DNA of 64,000 nt from JAEUNJ01 sp052035955 (lineage in GTDB: Bacteria; Pseudomonadota; Gammaproteobacteria; Burkholderiales; Rhodocyclaceae). Of the stretch, positions 49,216-59,995 are shown piece after piece (position 1 is the stretch's first letter; the number at the start of each line of letters is the position of its first letter). The DNA lies in NCBI GenBank assembly GCA_052035955.1, contig JBPOHD010000041.1, positions 1 through 64,000 of the forward strand, given 5' to 3'. A program made the translations under genes and the position numbers. Under the pieces are notes generated by a model, which was not told the DNA's origin, searched no databases, and saw only the letters and a list, made by a program, of their open reading frames with translations.

Positions 49216-51507
49216 TCAGGCGTGGAGGGCCAGTTGCGCCGCACGCGCCAGGTTGCGTTCCAGCTGGGCCTTGCCGGTCAGGTACTGGGGCGGCCAGGGC
49301 AGTTCGCCATAGCCCTGTTGGGCGGCGGCATGCTGGGTCCAGGCCGGGTCGGCCAGGTGGGGCCGGGCGATGGCGCAGAGGTCTGCGCGGCCGGCGGCGA
49401 CGATGGTGTTCACGTGGTCCGCCTCGAAGATGTTGCCCACTGCCATGGTGGCGATGCCCACCTCGTTGCGGATGCGGTCGGCGAAGGGCGTCTGGTACAT
49501 GCGCCCGTAGACGGGGCGGGCGTCCCGCGTCGTCTGCCCCGACGAGACGTCGATGAGGTCGGCGCCCGCATCCCGGAACAGCCTCGCCATGGCAACGGCG
49601 TCGTCGGGCGTATTGCCACCAGGGGCCCAGTCGTGTGCGGAAATGCGCACCGACAGGGGCTTGCCGGACGGCCAGGCGGCGCGCAGGGCGCGCAACACTT
49701 CCAGCGGAAAACGGCAGCGGTTTTCCAGGGAACCGCCGTACTCGTCCGCGCGTCGGTTGGTCAGCGGACACAGGAAGGAGGAAAGGAGGTAGCCGTGGGC
49801 GCAATGCAGTTCCAGCAGGTCGAAGCCTGCCTCGGCCCCGCGCCGCGCTGCCGCCACGAAGGCTTCGCGCACGGCGTCCATGTCGGTACGGTCCATGGCC
49901 TTGGGGACCTGGTTCCGGGGGCCGTAGGCCAGCGCCGAGGCGGCCAGCAGGGGCCAGTTCCCCTCCGCCAGCGGCTCGTCGATCGCCTCCCAGCCCAACC
50001 GGGTCGAGCCCTTGGGGCCCGAATGCCCCAACTGCAAGCCGATCTTCGCCGGCGAGTGCTGGTGGACGAAATCCACGATGCGCCGCCAGCCCTCGGCCTG
50101 GGCGTCGTTCCAGAGGCCTGCGCACCCTGGCGTGATGCGTCCCTCGGGCGATATGCAGGTCATCTCGGTCATCACCAGGCCGGCGCCGCCGAGAGCGCGG
50201 CTGCCCAGATGCACGAGCAGGAAGTCGGAGGGGTGGCCATCGCTGCAGGAATACATGGCCATCGGGGAAACGACGACGCGATTGGGCAGGGTCAGGTCCC
50301 GCAGGCGGAAGGGGGTGAACATGGGCGGCACGGGGGCGGCCGGCAGGCCTGCCGTGCCGGCAACCCAGGATTCGACCCGCTCCACGTAGGCCGGATCGCG
50401 CAGGCGCAGGTTTTCGTGGCCGATGCGCTGGCTGCCGGTCAGGAGCGTGTACGAGAATTGCAGCGGGTCGAGATGGACATAGCGGGCCACGTTCTCGAAC
50501 CACTCCATTCGGTTCCGGGCCGCGCTCTGCAGCTTGAGGGCCTCGAGTTCCCGCTCCTCCTGGTAGCGGGACAGGGCCCCGGGAATGTCGGCGTGCGCTT
50601 CCGGCGTCAGGACGCACCGGGACAGGGCGATGGCGTCCTCCATGGCCAGCTTGGTGCCCGAGCCGATGGAGAAGTGGGCCGTGTGGGCGGCGTCGCCGAT
50701 GAGCACCATGTTGCGGTGATGCCAGCGTCGGCAGAGCACGCGGTTGAACTTGAGCCAGACGGCGGAGCCGCGCAGGTGGCGGGCGTTGGAAACCAGTCGG
50801 GCCCCCTGCAGCCTGTCGGCGAACAATCGCTCGCAGTAGGCGATCGATTCCTCCTGGCTCATGGCGTCGATGCCGGCCGCCTTCCAGGTTTCCTCGGGGG
50901 TCTCGACGATGAAAGTGGCCCATTCGCCGTCGAAGCTGTAGGCATGGAGGTTGAACCAGCCATGGGGCGTTTCGGCGAAATCGAAGGTGAAGGCGCCCAG
51001 TTGCCGGCGCGCGCCGAGCCAGATGTAGCGGCAGCGGCGCACGTCGATGTCCGGCTGGAAGACTTCGGCGTACTTGTTGCGCGTGATGCTGTTGACGCCG
51101 TCCGAGGCGACGACGAGGTCGTAGTCCGAGTAATCGTCGGGGTCGCTGAACTCGGTCTCGAACTGGAGCCGGACCCCGAGCGCGGCGGCACGGCGCTGCA
51201 GGACGTCGAGAAGCTTTGCCCGGGCGATGCCGCAGAAGCCGTGGCCCCCCGAGGTGAATTCTTGGCCGCGGAAGAAGACGTCCACGTCGTCCCAGTGGCG
51301 AAAGTTCCTGGCGATCTCGTCGTGGGATTCCGGGTCGGCCTCGCGCAGGCCGTCCAGGGTCTTGTCGGAAAAGACGATGCCCCAGCCGAAGGTATCGCCG
51401 GCCCTGTGCCGCTCTACGACGGTGATGTCGAGGGTCGGATCGGCCTTCTTGGCCAACAGGGAAAAGTACAGGCCGGCGGGGCCGCCGCCGAGACAAACGA
51501 TCCGCAT
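49216..51507 (-). CDS. abmA: 2-Aminobenzoyl-CoA monooxygenase/reductase
   Basis: A 763-residue fusion. Residues about 1-380 are a class A FAD monooxygenase (GGGPAGLYFSLLAKK, GDAAHTAHFSIGSGT). About 390-763 are an old-yellow-enzyme FMN domain (LTLPNRVVVSPMAMYS, ELHCAHGYLLSSFL, ADEYGGSLENR). This architecture is that of 2-aminobenzoyl-CoA monooxygenase/reductase and salicylyl-CoA 5-hydroxylase. The ligase and acyl-CoA enzymes downstream favour the former. It hydroxylates and then reduces the CoA-bound ring, removing aromaticity aerobically. It is the first gene of the operon, and the ATG at 51507 begins the canonical MRIVCLGGG. Confidence 0.92.
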   Translation of the reverse strand: MRIVCLGGGPAGLYFSLLAKKADPTLDITVVERHRAGDTFGWGIVFSDKTLDGLREADPESHDEIARNFRHWDDVDVFFRGQEFTSGGHGFCGIARAKLLDVLQRRAAALGVRLQFETEFSDPDDYSDYDLVVASDGVNSITRNKYAEVFQPDIDVRRCRYIWLGARRQLGAFTFDFAETPHGWFNLHAYSFDGEWATFIVETPEETWKAAGIDAMSQEESIAYCERLFADRLQGARLVSNARHLRGSAVWLKFNRVLCRRWHHRNMVLIGDAAHTAHFSIGSGTKLAMEDAIALSRCVLTPEAHADIPGALSRYQEERELEALKLQSAARNRMEWFENVARYVHLDPLQFSYTLLTGSQRIGHENLRLRDPAYVERVESWVAGTAGLPAAPVPPMFTPFRLRDLTLPNRVVVSPMAMYSCSDGHPSDFLLVHLGSRALGGAGLVMTEMTCISPEGRITPGCAGLWNDAQAEGWRRIVDFVHQHSPAKIGLQLGHSGPKGSTRLGWEAIDEPLAEGNWPLLAASALAYGPRNQVPKAMDRTDMDAVREAFVAAARRGAEAGFDLLELHCAHGYLLSSFLCPLTNRRADEYGGSLENRCRFPLEVLRALRAAWPSGKPLSVRISAHDWAPGGNTPDDAVAMARLFRDAGADLIDVSSGQTTRDARPVYGRMYQTPFADRIRNEVGIATMAVGNIFEADHVNTIVAAGRADLCAIARPHLADPAWTQHAAAQQGYGELPWPPQYLTGKAQLERNLARAAQLALHA

Positions 51508-51607
51508 GGGTCACGCCCCCAGATAGACCAGACGTGACATATTTTAACTGTAAATAGAAAAAAGTAGACCGATTTCCGGCCGGGCGGGTCGTCCCCGCGG
51601 AGGAGGG
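51508..51607 (-). promoter_or_regulatory. AT-rich promoter/operator region of the aminobenzoate operon
   Basis: One of the most AT-rich stretches in the window, running from about 51535 to 51572, with TTTTTTCTATTTACAGTTAAAATATG on the minus strand including a TAAAAT -10-like sequence. TAGACC occurs twice around it. As the only spacer before abmA, it is the likely promoter and MarR operator. No precise operator could be fixed. Confidence 0.4.
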
Positions 51608-52189
51608 CTAGTGGCCTTGCGAGTCGCGCAGTTTGCGCGCGATGGCGCGGATCTCGTCGGGCGAGAGGTTGTCTCGACCCCGCCCCTTGAACAGCAGCCA
51701 CAGCAGTCCGCCATTGATCAGGATCAGCGCCATCTCGATGTAAAGGATGGTCGCGACGATCTGGCGCTGGCTGTTGTCCCCGAAGATGAAATAGAAGCCG
51801 TCGAAGGTCGGCAGGGCCGCCTTGGTGATCGCGAAATAGTTCTCGAAGGGCGGGAACAGCAGGGCCGCGACCAGATTGGCGCCGACGAGCCACAGGACGG
51901 CCTTCTGGTAAGGGGTTACCTTGCCAAGGGGCGCTGGCGGCCTCGACCGGAGGAGCAGCCATGCGATACCCGCATTGACCAGCACGACCAGGACCTCGAG
52001 GACCAGGAAGTCATAGTTGATCCGCAGATTGCCGGCCACCCCGGTAACGAGAAAGAATCCGGCAAACGTGGGTACGTTTCCCCGCTGGAGGGAGACGTAG
52101 TCGAACGGTGGAAAAAGCAGGATCAGGGCCAAGTTGAGGCCGCAGAACGCCAACGCGATCCATTGCTGCCGGTTCATCAAGTTCGCCAT
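51608..52189 (-). CDS. LLFPPF-repeat integral membrane protein, paralog 1
   Basis: A 193-residue membrane protein with four or five hydrophobic segments and no recognised family. It is built from two similar halves. Each half has N-x4-LLFPPF (LNLALILLFPPF and ANLVAALLFPPF), then about 20 residues later F-x-G-F-[FY], then a helix with the pattern [LI]E-x6-N-x4-WLL. The tail is cytosolic and basic (IRAIARKLRDSQGH). The start at 52189 follows AGGGGGAAC. A second copy lies upstream at 52301-53038. Function unknown. Confidence 0.75.
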   Translation of the reverse strand: MANLMNRQQWIALAFCGLNLALILLFPPFDYVSLQRGNVPTFAGFFLVTGVAGNLRINYDFLVLEVLVVLVNAGIAWLLLRSRPPAPLGKVTPYQKAVLWLVGANLVAALLFPPFENYFAITKAALPTFDGFYFIFGDNSQRQIVATILYIEMALILINGGLLWLLFKGRGRDNLSPDEIRAIARKLRDSQGH

Positions 52190-52300
52190 CGCCCCAGTTC
52201 CCCCTGCCTTCGGAATTCTTTCGTCCGATTCATTTTTAGAGTAGCCGAGAAGCAAGATTCACGCAAACCACACCGGGCCGGCTCCTGCCAAGACAGTCTC

Positions 52301-53038
52301 CTAATCATCGCGACGGTGATGGCGCCGGTCGAATCCGCTCCTGCGTTCCGGGCCATGGTAGGAAGCGTCTTCCTGGTGGCGCCGGTCGGGACCGCTGCCG
52401 AGCCGCACATGGGCCGAGGGCGGGGGAGTGCGGTCATGCACCGCCAAACGGGCCTCGATGATCCGGGAGACCTCTTCCGCCTCCCTGGTCGGCAAGCGAT
52501 GAGCCAGTTCCAGCAGGTGTTCGTCGGATGTCGACAGGGATCTTTCCACGGCGCCGAAGAGGAGCCAGAGGGTCAGGAGGTTGGTGACGACCAGGATCAC
52601 CTCCAGGTAGAGCAGGGGAAGGAAGATGCTGCGGTGCATCTTGTCGCCGAGCACGAAATAGAAACTGTCGAAGCCAGGGGTTGCGATTCGAACCAGGGAT
52701 GAGTAGTGCTCGAAGGGCGGAAAAAGGAGGACGATCCCCAGATTTACCGATGCGAAGACGAACAGCCCCCGGTCGAGGCGCGGACGCCGCGTCTCCGCGG
52801 TGGGGGAATTCAAGGCCAGCCAGGCGGCAAGGCCGTTGGCTGCGACGAATATCAGCTCGAGGGTGAGCATCTCCTTATGCACCGGGCGGAGGCCCCAGGC
52901 AGTGAAGATGGGAAAGAAACCGTCGAAATTGCGGGCCGCGCCCACCCGCAGGGGATTGTCGAGGAAGGGAGGAAAGAGCAGCATCACCAAAAGGTTGACG
53001 GCTGCCACGATGACGGTGACTTTCTGGTACCGGTTCAT
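52301..53038 (-). CDS. LLFPPF-repeat integral membrane protein, paralog 2
   Basis: A 245-residue membrane protein clearly related to the gene downstream. It has the same two modules, VNLLVMLLFPPF and VNLGIVLLFPPF, and FDGFFPIF and FDSFYFVLGD. The helices LELIFVAANGLAAWLAL and LEVILVVTNLLTLWLL have a conserved Glu and Asn. A longer C-terminal cytosolic tail is charged and ends in GPERRSGFDRRHHRRDD. Local duplication followed by tail divergence explains the pair. The two genes are 111 bases apart and may form one transcript. No transport or enzymatic motif is seen. Confidence 0.75.
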   Translation of the reverse strand: MNRYQKVTVIVAAVNLLVMLLFPPFLDNPLRVGAARNFDGFFPIFTAWGLRPVHKEMLTLELIFVAANGLAAWLALNSPTAETRRPRLDRGLFVFASVNLGIVLLFPPFEHYSSLVRIATPGFDSFYFVLGDKMHRSIFLPLLYLEVILVVTNLLTLWLLFGAVERSLSTSDEHLLELAHRLPTREAEEVSRIIEARLAVHDRTPPPSAHVRLGSGPDRRHQEDASYHGPERRSGFDRRHHRRDD

Positions 53039-53213
53039 GCCGGGGTCGCGAGGCCTTCTCGGTGGCGGATGGGCGGTGCCGCGGATAATGATCCAGTCAT
53101 TATCCGCGGCATGGCGTTCCCGGGCAAGTCTCCGCGAATCCTGGTCGCGGCAGGCTGACCCGGTATCGCACGATGTAAACTCGGCATTCCTTTACCTCTG
53201 GGAGATCGGCGGG

Positions 53214-54467
53214 ATGATCCAAAGGACCGGCTTTCTCGTGTTGTCGCTCTTGCTCTGGGGCTCCGCTTCAGGCCAGGAGTTGTTGCTGCGGCATGCCCTT
53301 GAGGGCCGCGCGCTCGATACTCTCGCAACCTTGGTGCTGCGGTTCAACGACGAACAGAAGGGGAAAGGGCGCATTGTTCTGCAGAACCTGTCCGGGGTCG
53401 AGGACAGGCAAAAACTACCTCATCTGGCCTTCCTGGATCCGGACGACAGCCTGGCGTTCTTCGACACGCGCCCCCGGTTCAAGCCGCTGCAGGAGGTGAT
53501 GAAGGAAAGCGGCGAGAAATTCGAGGCGGCCCGTCTACTGCCCCAGGTCGCGGATTCCGTCGACGATCTGACCGGAAGGATCCAGGCGCTCCCCCTGGGC
53601 CTGGTCCTGCCAGTCCTGTATTTCAATCAGGATGCCTTCCGCCGGGCGGGATTGGATCCCAGGAAGCCGCCGGTCACCTGGTGGGAGGTGCAGGATGCGG
53701 CGGGGAAACTCTTCGACGCCGGCTTCAAGTGTCCGCTCACCTCGTCCCGTTTCAGCTGGATCCACCTCGAGAACGTTTCGGCACAGCACGGCGAGCCCCT
53801 GATGGCGGGCAAGGGCAAGGATGGCCGGGTGGCCATGAACAGCCTGGTCAACGTCAAGCACATTGCGCTCCTTGCCAGTTGGCAAAAGAGTTTCTATTTT
53901 CATTATTTCGGGCCCGGGCGGGAGGCAGACCGCAAGTTCGCCTCCGGGGAGTGCGCCATGCTTACGGGCGAATCGGTTCTCTACGGCGAGTTGTCGCGGG
54001 TACCCGGATTTCCCCTCGGGGTGGCGGAGCTACCGCATTACGACGACATCCGCGACGCAAAGCCGGCCGACGTTCTGCCGGACGGCGCGTCCATCTGGCT
54101 CCTGGCGGGAAAGGCCAAGGAGGAGTACCGGTTGGCCGCCCGCTTCGCGTCGTTCATGCTGCGGCCGGAGGTGCAGAGGGAGTGGGTGAGGGCAACGGGC
54201 TACCTCCCCATGAGCAAGGATGCTATCGAGGCCTTGAAGACGGACTCCGCCGCGCCGGCCTTGTTGGACATGGCTCTCAAGCGGTTGTCGGCCCCGAAGC
54301 TGGGCGCCGCGCGTACCAAGTCCGGAAGCGGCCGCAACAGGGTGCGGGAAATCCTGAACGAGGAGATCGAATTCGTCTGGGGGAATCGGAAACCGGCCAA
54401 GGAAGCCCTGGACACGGCCATGCGGCGTGCCAACGAGGCATTGCGGGGCGAGGCCAAGGGCCGTTGA
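53214..54467 (+). CDS. Extracellular solute-binding protein, UgpB-like
   Basis: A periplasmic binding protein of 417 residues with a Sec signal peptide (FLVLSLLLWGSASGQ, no lipobox). The pattern matches the ABC sugar/glycerol-3-phosphate binding family, e.g. LPLGLVLPVLYFNQDAFRRAG, PPVTWWEVQDAAGKL, FASGECAMLTGESVL, then LAARFASFMLRPEVQ and ATGYLPMS. The next gene is a glycerophosphodiester phosphodiesterase, so sn-glycerol-3-phosphate or glycerophosphodiesters are the likely ligand. No permease or ATPase is encoded here, which leaves it an orphan. The start lies 10 bases after GGAG. Confidence 0.85.
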   Translation: MIQRTGFLVLSLLLWGSASGQELLLRHALEGRALDTLATLVLRFNDEQKGKGRIVLQNLSGVEDRQKLPHLAFLDPDDSLAFFDTRPRFKPLQEVMKESGEKFEAARLLPQVADSVDDLTGRIQALPLGLVLPVLYFNQDAFRRAGLDPRKPPVTWWEVQDAAGKLFDAGFKCPLTSSRFSWIHLENVSAQHGEPLMAGKGKDGRVAMNSLVNVKHIALLASWQKSFYFHYFGPGREADRKFASGECAMLTGESVLYGELSRVPGFPLGVAELPHYDDIRDAKPADVLPDGASIWLLAGKAKEEYRLAARFASFMLRPEVQREWVRATGYLPMSKDAIEALKTDSAAPALLDMALKRLSAPKLGAARTKSGSGRNRVREILNEEIEFVWGNRKPAKEALDTAMRRANEALRGEAKGR

Positions 54468-55204
54468 TGGCCTGGATCTATCCGCGCGTCATTGCGCATC
54501 GTTGCGGAGGGGCCCTCGGGCCCGAGAACACGCTGGCCGGACTGCGGATCGCGGCGCGCCTCGGCTGCCGGGCGGTGGAGTTCGACGCGATGCTGGCCGC
54601 CGATGGGGTGCCGGTCCTGATCCATGACGATACCGTGGACAGGACGACCGATGGAGCCGGTAGGGTGGCGGCGCGGACGGCCCTCGACCTGGCCGGCCTG
54701 GATGCCGGGATCCGGCATCATCGGGCTTTCGCCGGGGAACCCGTCCCGACCCTGGCGAGCGCCCTGGAGCTATGCGCACACCTCGGTCTTGCGGCCAATG
54801 TCGAGATCAAACCGGCGGCCGGCAGTGAGGTGGTGACAGGGGAGGCCGTGACCGCGGTCGTCGAGGCGGCCAGGCTGCGTTTTCCGGGTATGCCGCTGCT
54901 CCTGTCCTCCTTTTCCCGCCTCGCGCTCGCGGCTTCATTGCGAACGGTGCCGGCGCTGGAGCGAGCGCTTTTGGTAGAGGAGATTCCCGAGGACTGGCGC
55001 GGCCTGATCGAGGCCCAGGGGTGCATCGCCATCCACGCGGCCGGCCAGCTGCTGGACGAATCGCTGCTCGCGGCGATCGCCGGTCGCGGAGTCCCGGTAG
55101 CCTGCTATACCGTCAATCGGCCCGATCTCGCGGCGCACTTGTTCGGCCGCGGTGTGAGTGCCGTCTTCACGGATCGACCGGACCTGTTTCCGGCCGAGCA
55201 CTGA
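54467..55204 (+). CDS. ugpQ: Glycerophosphodiester phosphodiesterase
   Basis: A 245-residue GDPD-family TIM barrel that hydrolyses glycerophosphodiesters to sn-glycerol-3-phosphate and an alcohol. The active-site HRCGG (near 11), PENT, E-x-D (VEFDAML) and HDDTVDRTT motifs are intact; later NVEIKP and FTDRPDLF follow the family. There is no signal peptide, so it is cytosolic. Its ATG overlaps the preceding stop codon (TGATG), so it is coupled to the binding-protein gene. Confidence 0.93.
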   Translation: MAWIYPRVIAHRCGGALGPENTLAGLRIAARLGCRAVEFDAMLAADGVPVLIHDDTVDRTTDGAGRVAARTALDLAGLDAGIRHHRAFAGEPVPTLASALELCAHLGLAANVEIKPAAGSEVVTGEAVTAVVEAARLRFPGMPLLLSSFSRLALAASLRTVPALERALLVEEIPEDWRGLIEAQGCIAIHAAGQLLDESLLAAIAGRGVPVACYTVNRPDLAAHLFGRGVSAVFTDRPDLFPAEH

Positions 55205-55316
55205 GTTGCCGGCGCCTGGAAAGGAAGACTTACATTTCGGCGGTCGTCGCGTTTCCCCGGTCGCCCGTTGTGGTGCCATGGGGATCTTCCCATCCAACGA
55301 CCCAAGGATGCCGACC

Positions 55317-55676
55317 ATGCAAACCAAAGTTCTTTTCACCGCCCTTCTCGCATCGTTTTCCCTGTCCACCCTGGCCCAGACGACGCGTGCCGATACGCCG
55401 CGCATCGACCAACGCCAGGCCAGGCAGGAACAACGAATCCAGCAGGGTGTCCAGTCAGGCAGCCTGACGCCGCGTGAAGCGGCACGCCTGGAACGGGGCC
55501 AGGACCGAGTACAGGCGCTCGAGGACAAGGCCAAGGCCGACGGTACGGTGACGGCGAAGGAGCGGGCCCGCGTCCACAAGGCCCAGGACCGCCAAAGCCG
55601 TCGCATCCATCGTGAGAAGCACGACCGCCAGCACGACTTCAACCGCGACGGGCGCCCGGACCGGCCGCGCGGTTGA
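55317..55676 (+). CDS. Small exported basic coiled-coil protein
   Basis: A 119-residue protein with a signal peptide (MQTKVLFTALLASFSLSTLAQ). The mature part is Arg/Gln/Glu-rich and helical (RIDQRQARQEQRIQQGVQSG, then RLERGQDRVQALEDKAKADG), ending in an Asp/Arg/His-rich tail. The ATG at 55317 is preferred because AAGGA lies eight bases before it; an upstream ATG at 55308 overlaps that site. I do not recognise its domain. The helical part resembles small periplasmic proteins of unknown role. A strong terminator follows. Confidence 0.75.
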   Translation: MQTKVLFTALLASFSLSTLAQTTRADTPRIDQRQARQEQRIQQGVQSGSLTPREAARLERGQDRVQALEDKAKADGTVTAKERARVHKAQDRQSRRIHREKHDRQHDFNRDGRPDRPRG

Positions 55677-55696
55677 TGTCCCTGGTCCGACTCGGC

Positions 55697-55730
55697 GAAG
55701 GCCGGCGTTCGCGCCGGCCTTCATTCTTTT
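55697..55730 (+). terminator. Intrinsic terminator
   Basis: GAAGGCCGGCG-TTCG-CGCCGGCCTTC is a near-perfect 11-base stem with a TTCG tetraloop, followed by ATTCTTTT. It ends the transcript of the exported small protein before alaS. Confidence 0.9.
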
Positions 55731-55782
55731 GTGTCGCCCGGAATCACGTAAAATCAAGCTTTTGCAACGCTGAACCAAACCC

Positions 55783-58400
<2,618 letters not shown>

Positions 58401-58404
<4 letters not shown>

Positions 58405-58697
58405 AGGCGGCTGCCGCGGCAATGATGGTGTTCGTCACGTTTTCGGCGGGAGCCCAGGATCGTTCCGCGACAGAGGCGGTTACCGTTTCCGGGGACAAGG
58501 TGCTCCTGCATCCGAACGGGCGATGGGAATACGTGGACGCCGGAAAAGCAGCTATCGCCCGAAAAGTCGCCGAGCAGTTTCCCGAGAACCGTGTCAGGCC
58601 GGCCGAGGCCCAGGGAGGGTGGTTCGGGGTGGGCCGCACCGTCATGCCAGGAGACCCCGATTACAACAGGGGTAGCCTGAATCCCAAGATGCGTTGA
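58401..58697 (+). CDS. Small exported protein coupled to alaS
   Basis: A 98-residue protein starting at a GTG at 58401 that overlaps the alaS stop codon (GTGA). It has a short hydrophobic N-terminus resembling a signal peptide (AAAMMVFVTFSAGAQ). The mature part contains LLHPNGRWEYVDA and GWFGVGRTVMPGDPDYNRG, which look like conserved segments, but I recognise no named family. Translational coupling to alaS suggests constitutive expression rather than a shared function. Confidence 0.7.
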
Positions 58698-58708
58698 ATC
58701 CGACCGGG

Positions 58709-58729
58709 TATGGCTCGCTTGGTCTATTG
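58709..58729 (+). promoter_or_regulatory. PEP-CTERM-associated inverted repeat, diverged site 4
   Basis: ATGGCTCGCTTGGTCTATTG at about 58710 aligns with the other three sites (13 of 21 positions against site 1, with the GG-x-CTATTG end conserved). It lies 85 bases upstream of the PEP-CTERM gene at 58815. The left half is degenerate, so it is the least certain of the set. Confidence 0.4.
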
Positions 58730-58814
58730 ATGGCGTGGCTGCGGGGATGTTAGTCTCCAGGGGCGGTCGGGTGTCGCGCCCGGGCCGCCGAAGCCCGACA
58801 GACTGGAGAACGCC

Positions 58815-59480
58815 ATGAGAAAAGCATTGATCGCAATCCTTGCCGTCGGCATTTTCGGTGCCGGCGCGGCAAACGCAGGTCCGGCGTCCGTGGTATCGGA
58901 TTTCGCCGCCGGCGCCGATGGATGGAGCACGGTGAACCTTTTCGGGCTGCCCCTTGGCGTTCCGGATGCCAAGGCCGTGACGGTGGAGTCAGGTTTCATT
59001 TCCACCCGGGACACGCATTCATGGAACGTGTTTTCCGCCCCATCGAAATTCCTCGGGAACAAGGCCGCGTTCGCGGGCGGGACCTTGAGCCTCGACCTGG
59101 CAGTCGATCTCCATGACGACGGGGCGAATTGGCCGGTGGTCGTCATTACCGACGGGGTGACGGCCCTCGCCGCACAGCCCTTCGAGAACCCGATGGATGC
59201 ATTCACTCATTTCAGCTTCGTGCTCGGGGCATCGAAGTGGAAGGCGATCAATCCCTTCACCATGACGATGGAGGATGTATCGCCGACCCGATTTGCAGGT
59301 GTGCTGGGCAACCTTCAAGGCATCCTCGTGAATGCGGATTTCAAGATCGGGGGCGATGAATACGCGCGCCTCGACAACGTCGTGTTGACGGCCGCAGTAC
59401 CGGAGCCGGAAACCTACGCATCGCTGGTCGTGGGTCTCGCGATGCTGGGCATCGCCCGCCGGCGCATCTCCGGGACCTGA
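58815..59480 (+). CDS. PEP-CTERM sorting-domain protein
   Basis: Secreted 221-residue protein with a signal peptide (MRKALIAILAVGIFGAGAANA) and a PEP-CTERM tail (VPEPETYASLVVGLAML ... ARRRISGT). The central beta-rich part (DFAAGADGWSTVNLFG, GGTLSLDLAVDL, DEYARLDNVVLT) resembles carbohydrate-binding or laminin-B-like domains found in PEP-CTERM proteins, but the match is only by pattern. GGAGAA precedes the ATG. It is followed at once by a Nudix gene. Confidence 0.88.
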   Translation: MRKALIAILAVGIFGAGAANAGPASVVSDFAAGADGWSTVNLFGLPLGVPDAKAVTVESGFISTRDTHSWNVFSAPSKFLGNKAAFAGGTLSLDLAVDLHDDGANWPVVVITDGVTALAAQPFENPMDAFTHFSFVLGASKWKAINPFTMTMEDVSPTRFAGVLGNLQGILVNADFKIGGDEYARLDNVVLTAAVPEPETYASLVVGLAMLGIARRRISGT

Positions 59481-59488
59481 CCGCCGGC

Positions 59489-59980
59489 GTGGGCTGGCAT
59501 TTCTGCCCGAGCTGCGGAGGTTCACTGGAGTGCCGGCGGCTGGCCGGACTCGATCGAATGGCCTGCCCTCGGCCGTCCTGCGGCTTCGTCCATTGGGACA
59601 ATCCGGCCCCGGTGGTGGCGGGGCTCGTCGTTCGCGACGGGATGGTGGTCCTGGCGCGGAATGTCGCCTGGCCCGAAAAGATGTTCGGCCTGGTGACCGG
59701 TTTCCTGGAGAGGGGCGAGGCGCCCGACGAGGCGATCGCGCGGGAGGTCCGAGAAGAGCTGGGACTGGATACCGTGGCGGTATCCCTCATTGGAGTGTAT
59801 CCGTTCCGCCGCAAACACGAAGTCATCCTGGCTTATGCGGTGCAGGCCCGTGGCGAAATCGCGCTGAATGAGGAACTGGCCGAATACCGGCTGATACCGC
59901 CGGAGAAATTGCGGCCATGGGATTTCGGCACCGGACTGGCGATCCGGGATTGGTTGCGTTTGCGTGGCGTGCCCGGCTGA
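59489..59980 (+). CDS. Zinc-ribbon Nudix hydrolase, NudC-like
   Basis: A 163-residue hydrolase with an N-terminal zinc ribbon (FCPSCGG ... CPRPSCGFVHW, four Cys) and a Nudix domain. The Nudix box is complete: GFLERGEAPDEAIAREVREE then LG. This domain order matches the C-terminal half of NADH/decapping pyrophosphatase NudC; the usual N-terminal NudC domain is missing. The substrate, perhaps a dinucleotide or NAD-like compound, is uncertain. The GTG start at 59489 lies eight bases after the PEP-CTERM stop. Confidence 0.88.
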   Translation: MGWHFCPSCGGSLECRRLAGLDRMACPRPSCGFVHWDNPAPVVAGLVVRDGMVVLARNVAWPEKMFGLVTGFLERGEAPDEAIAREVREELGLDTVAVSLIGVYPFRRKHEVILAYAVQARGEIALNEELAEYRLIPPEKLRPWDFGTGLAIRDWLRLRGVPG

Positions 59981-59995
59981 ACGGGCGAAGGCGCG

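Noticed and set aside
55158..55316. Longer form of the small exported protein starting at 55158.
   Set aside because: It overlaps the end of ugpQ and would bury the signal peptide. The ATG at 55317 has AAGGA eight bases before it.
55729..55754. A full sigma-70 promoter for alaS using TTGTGT and TAAAAT.
   Set aside because: The spacer is only 14 bases, too short to be convincing, so only the TAAAAT is mentioned as a possible -10.
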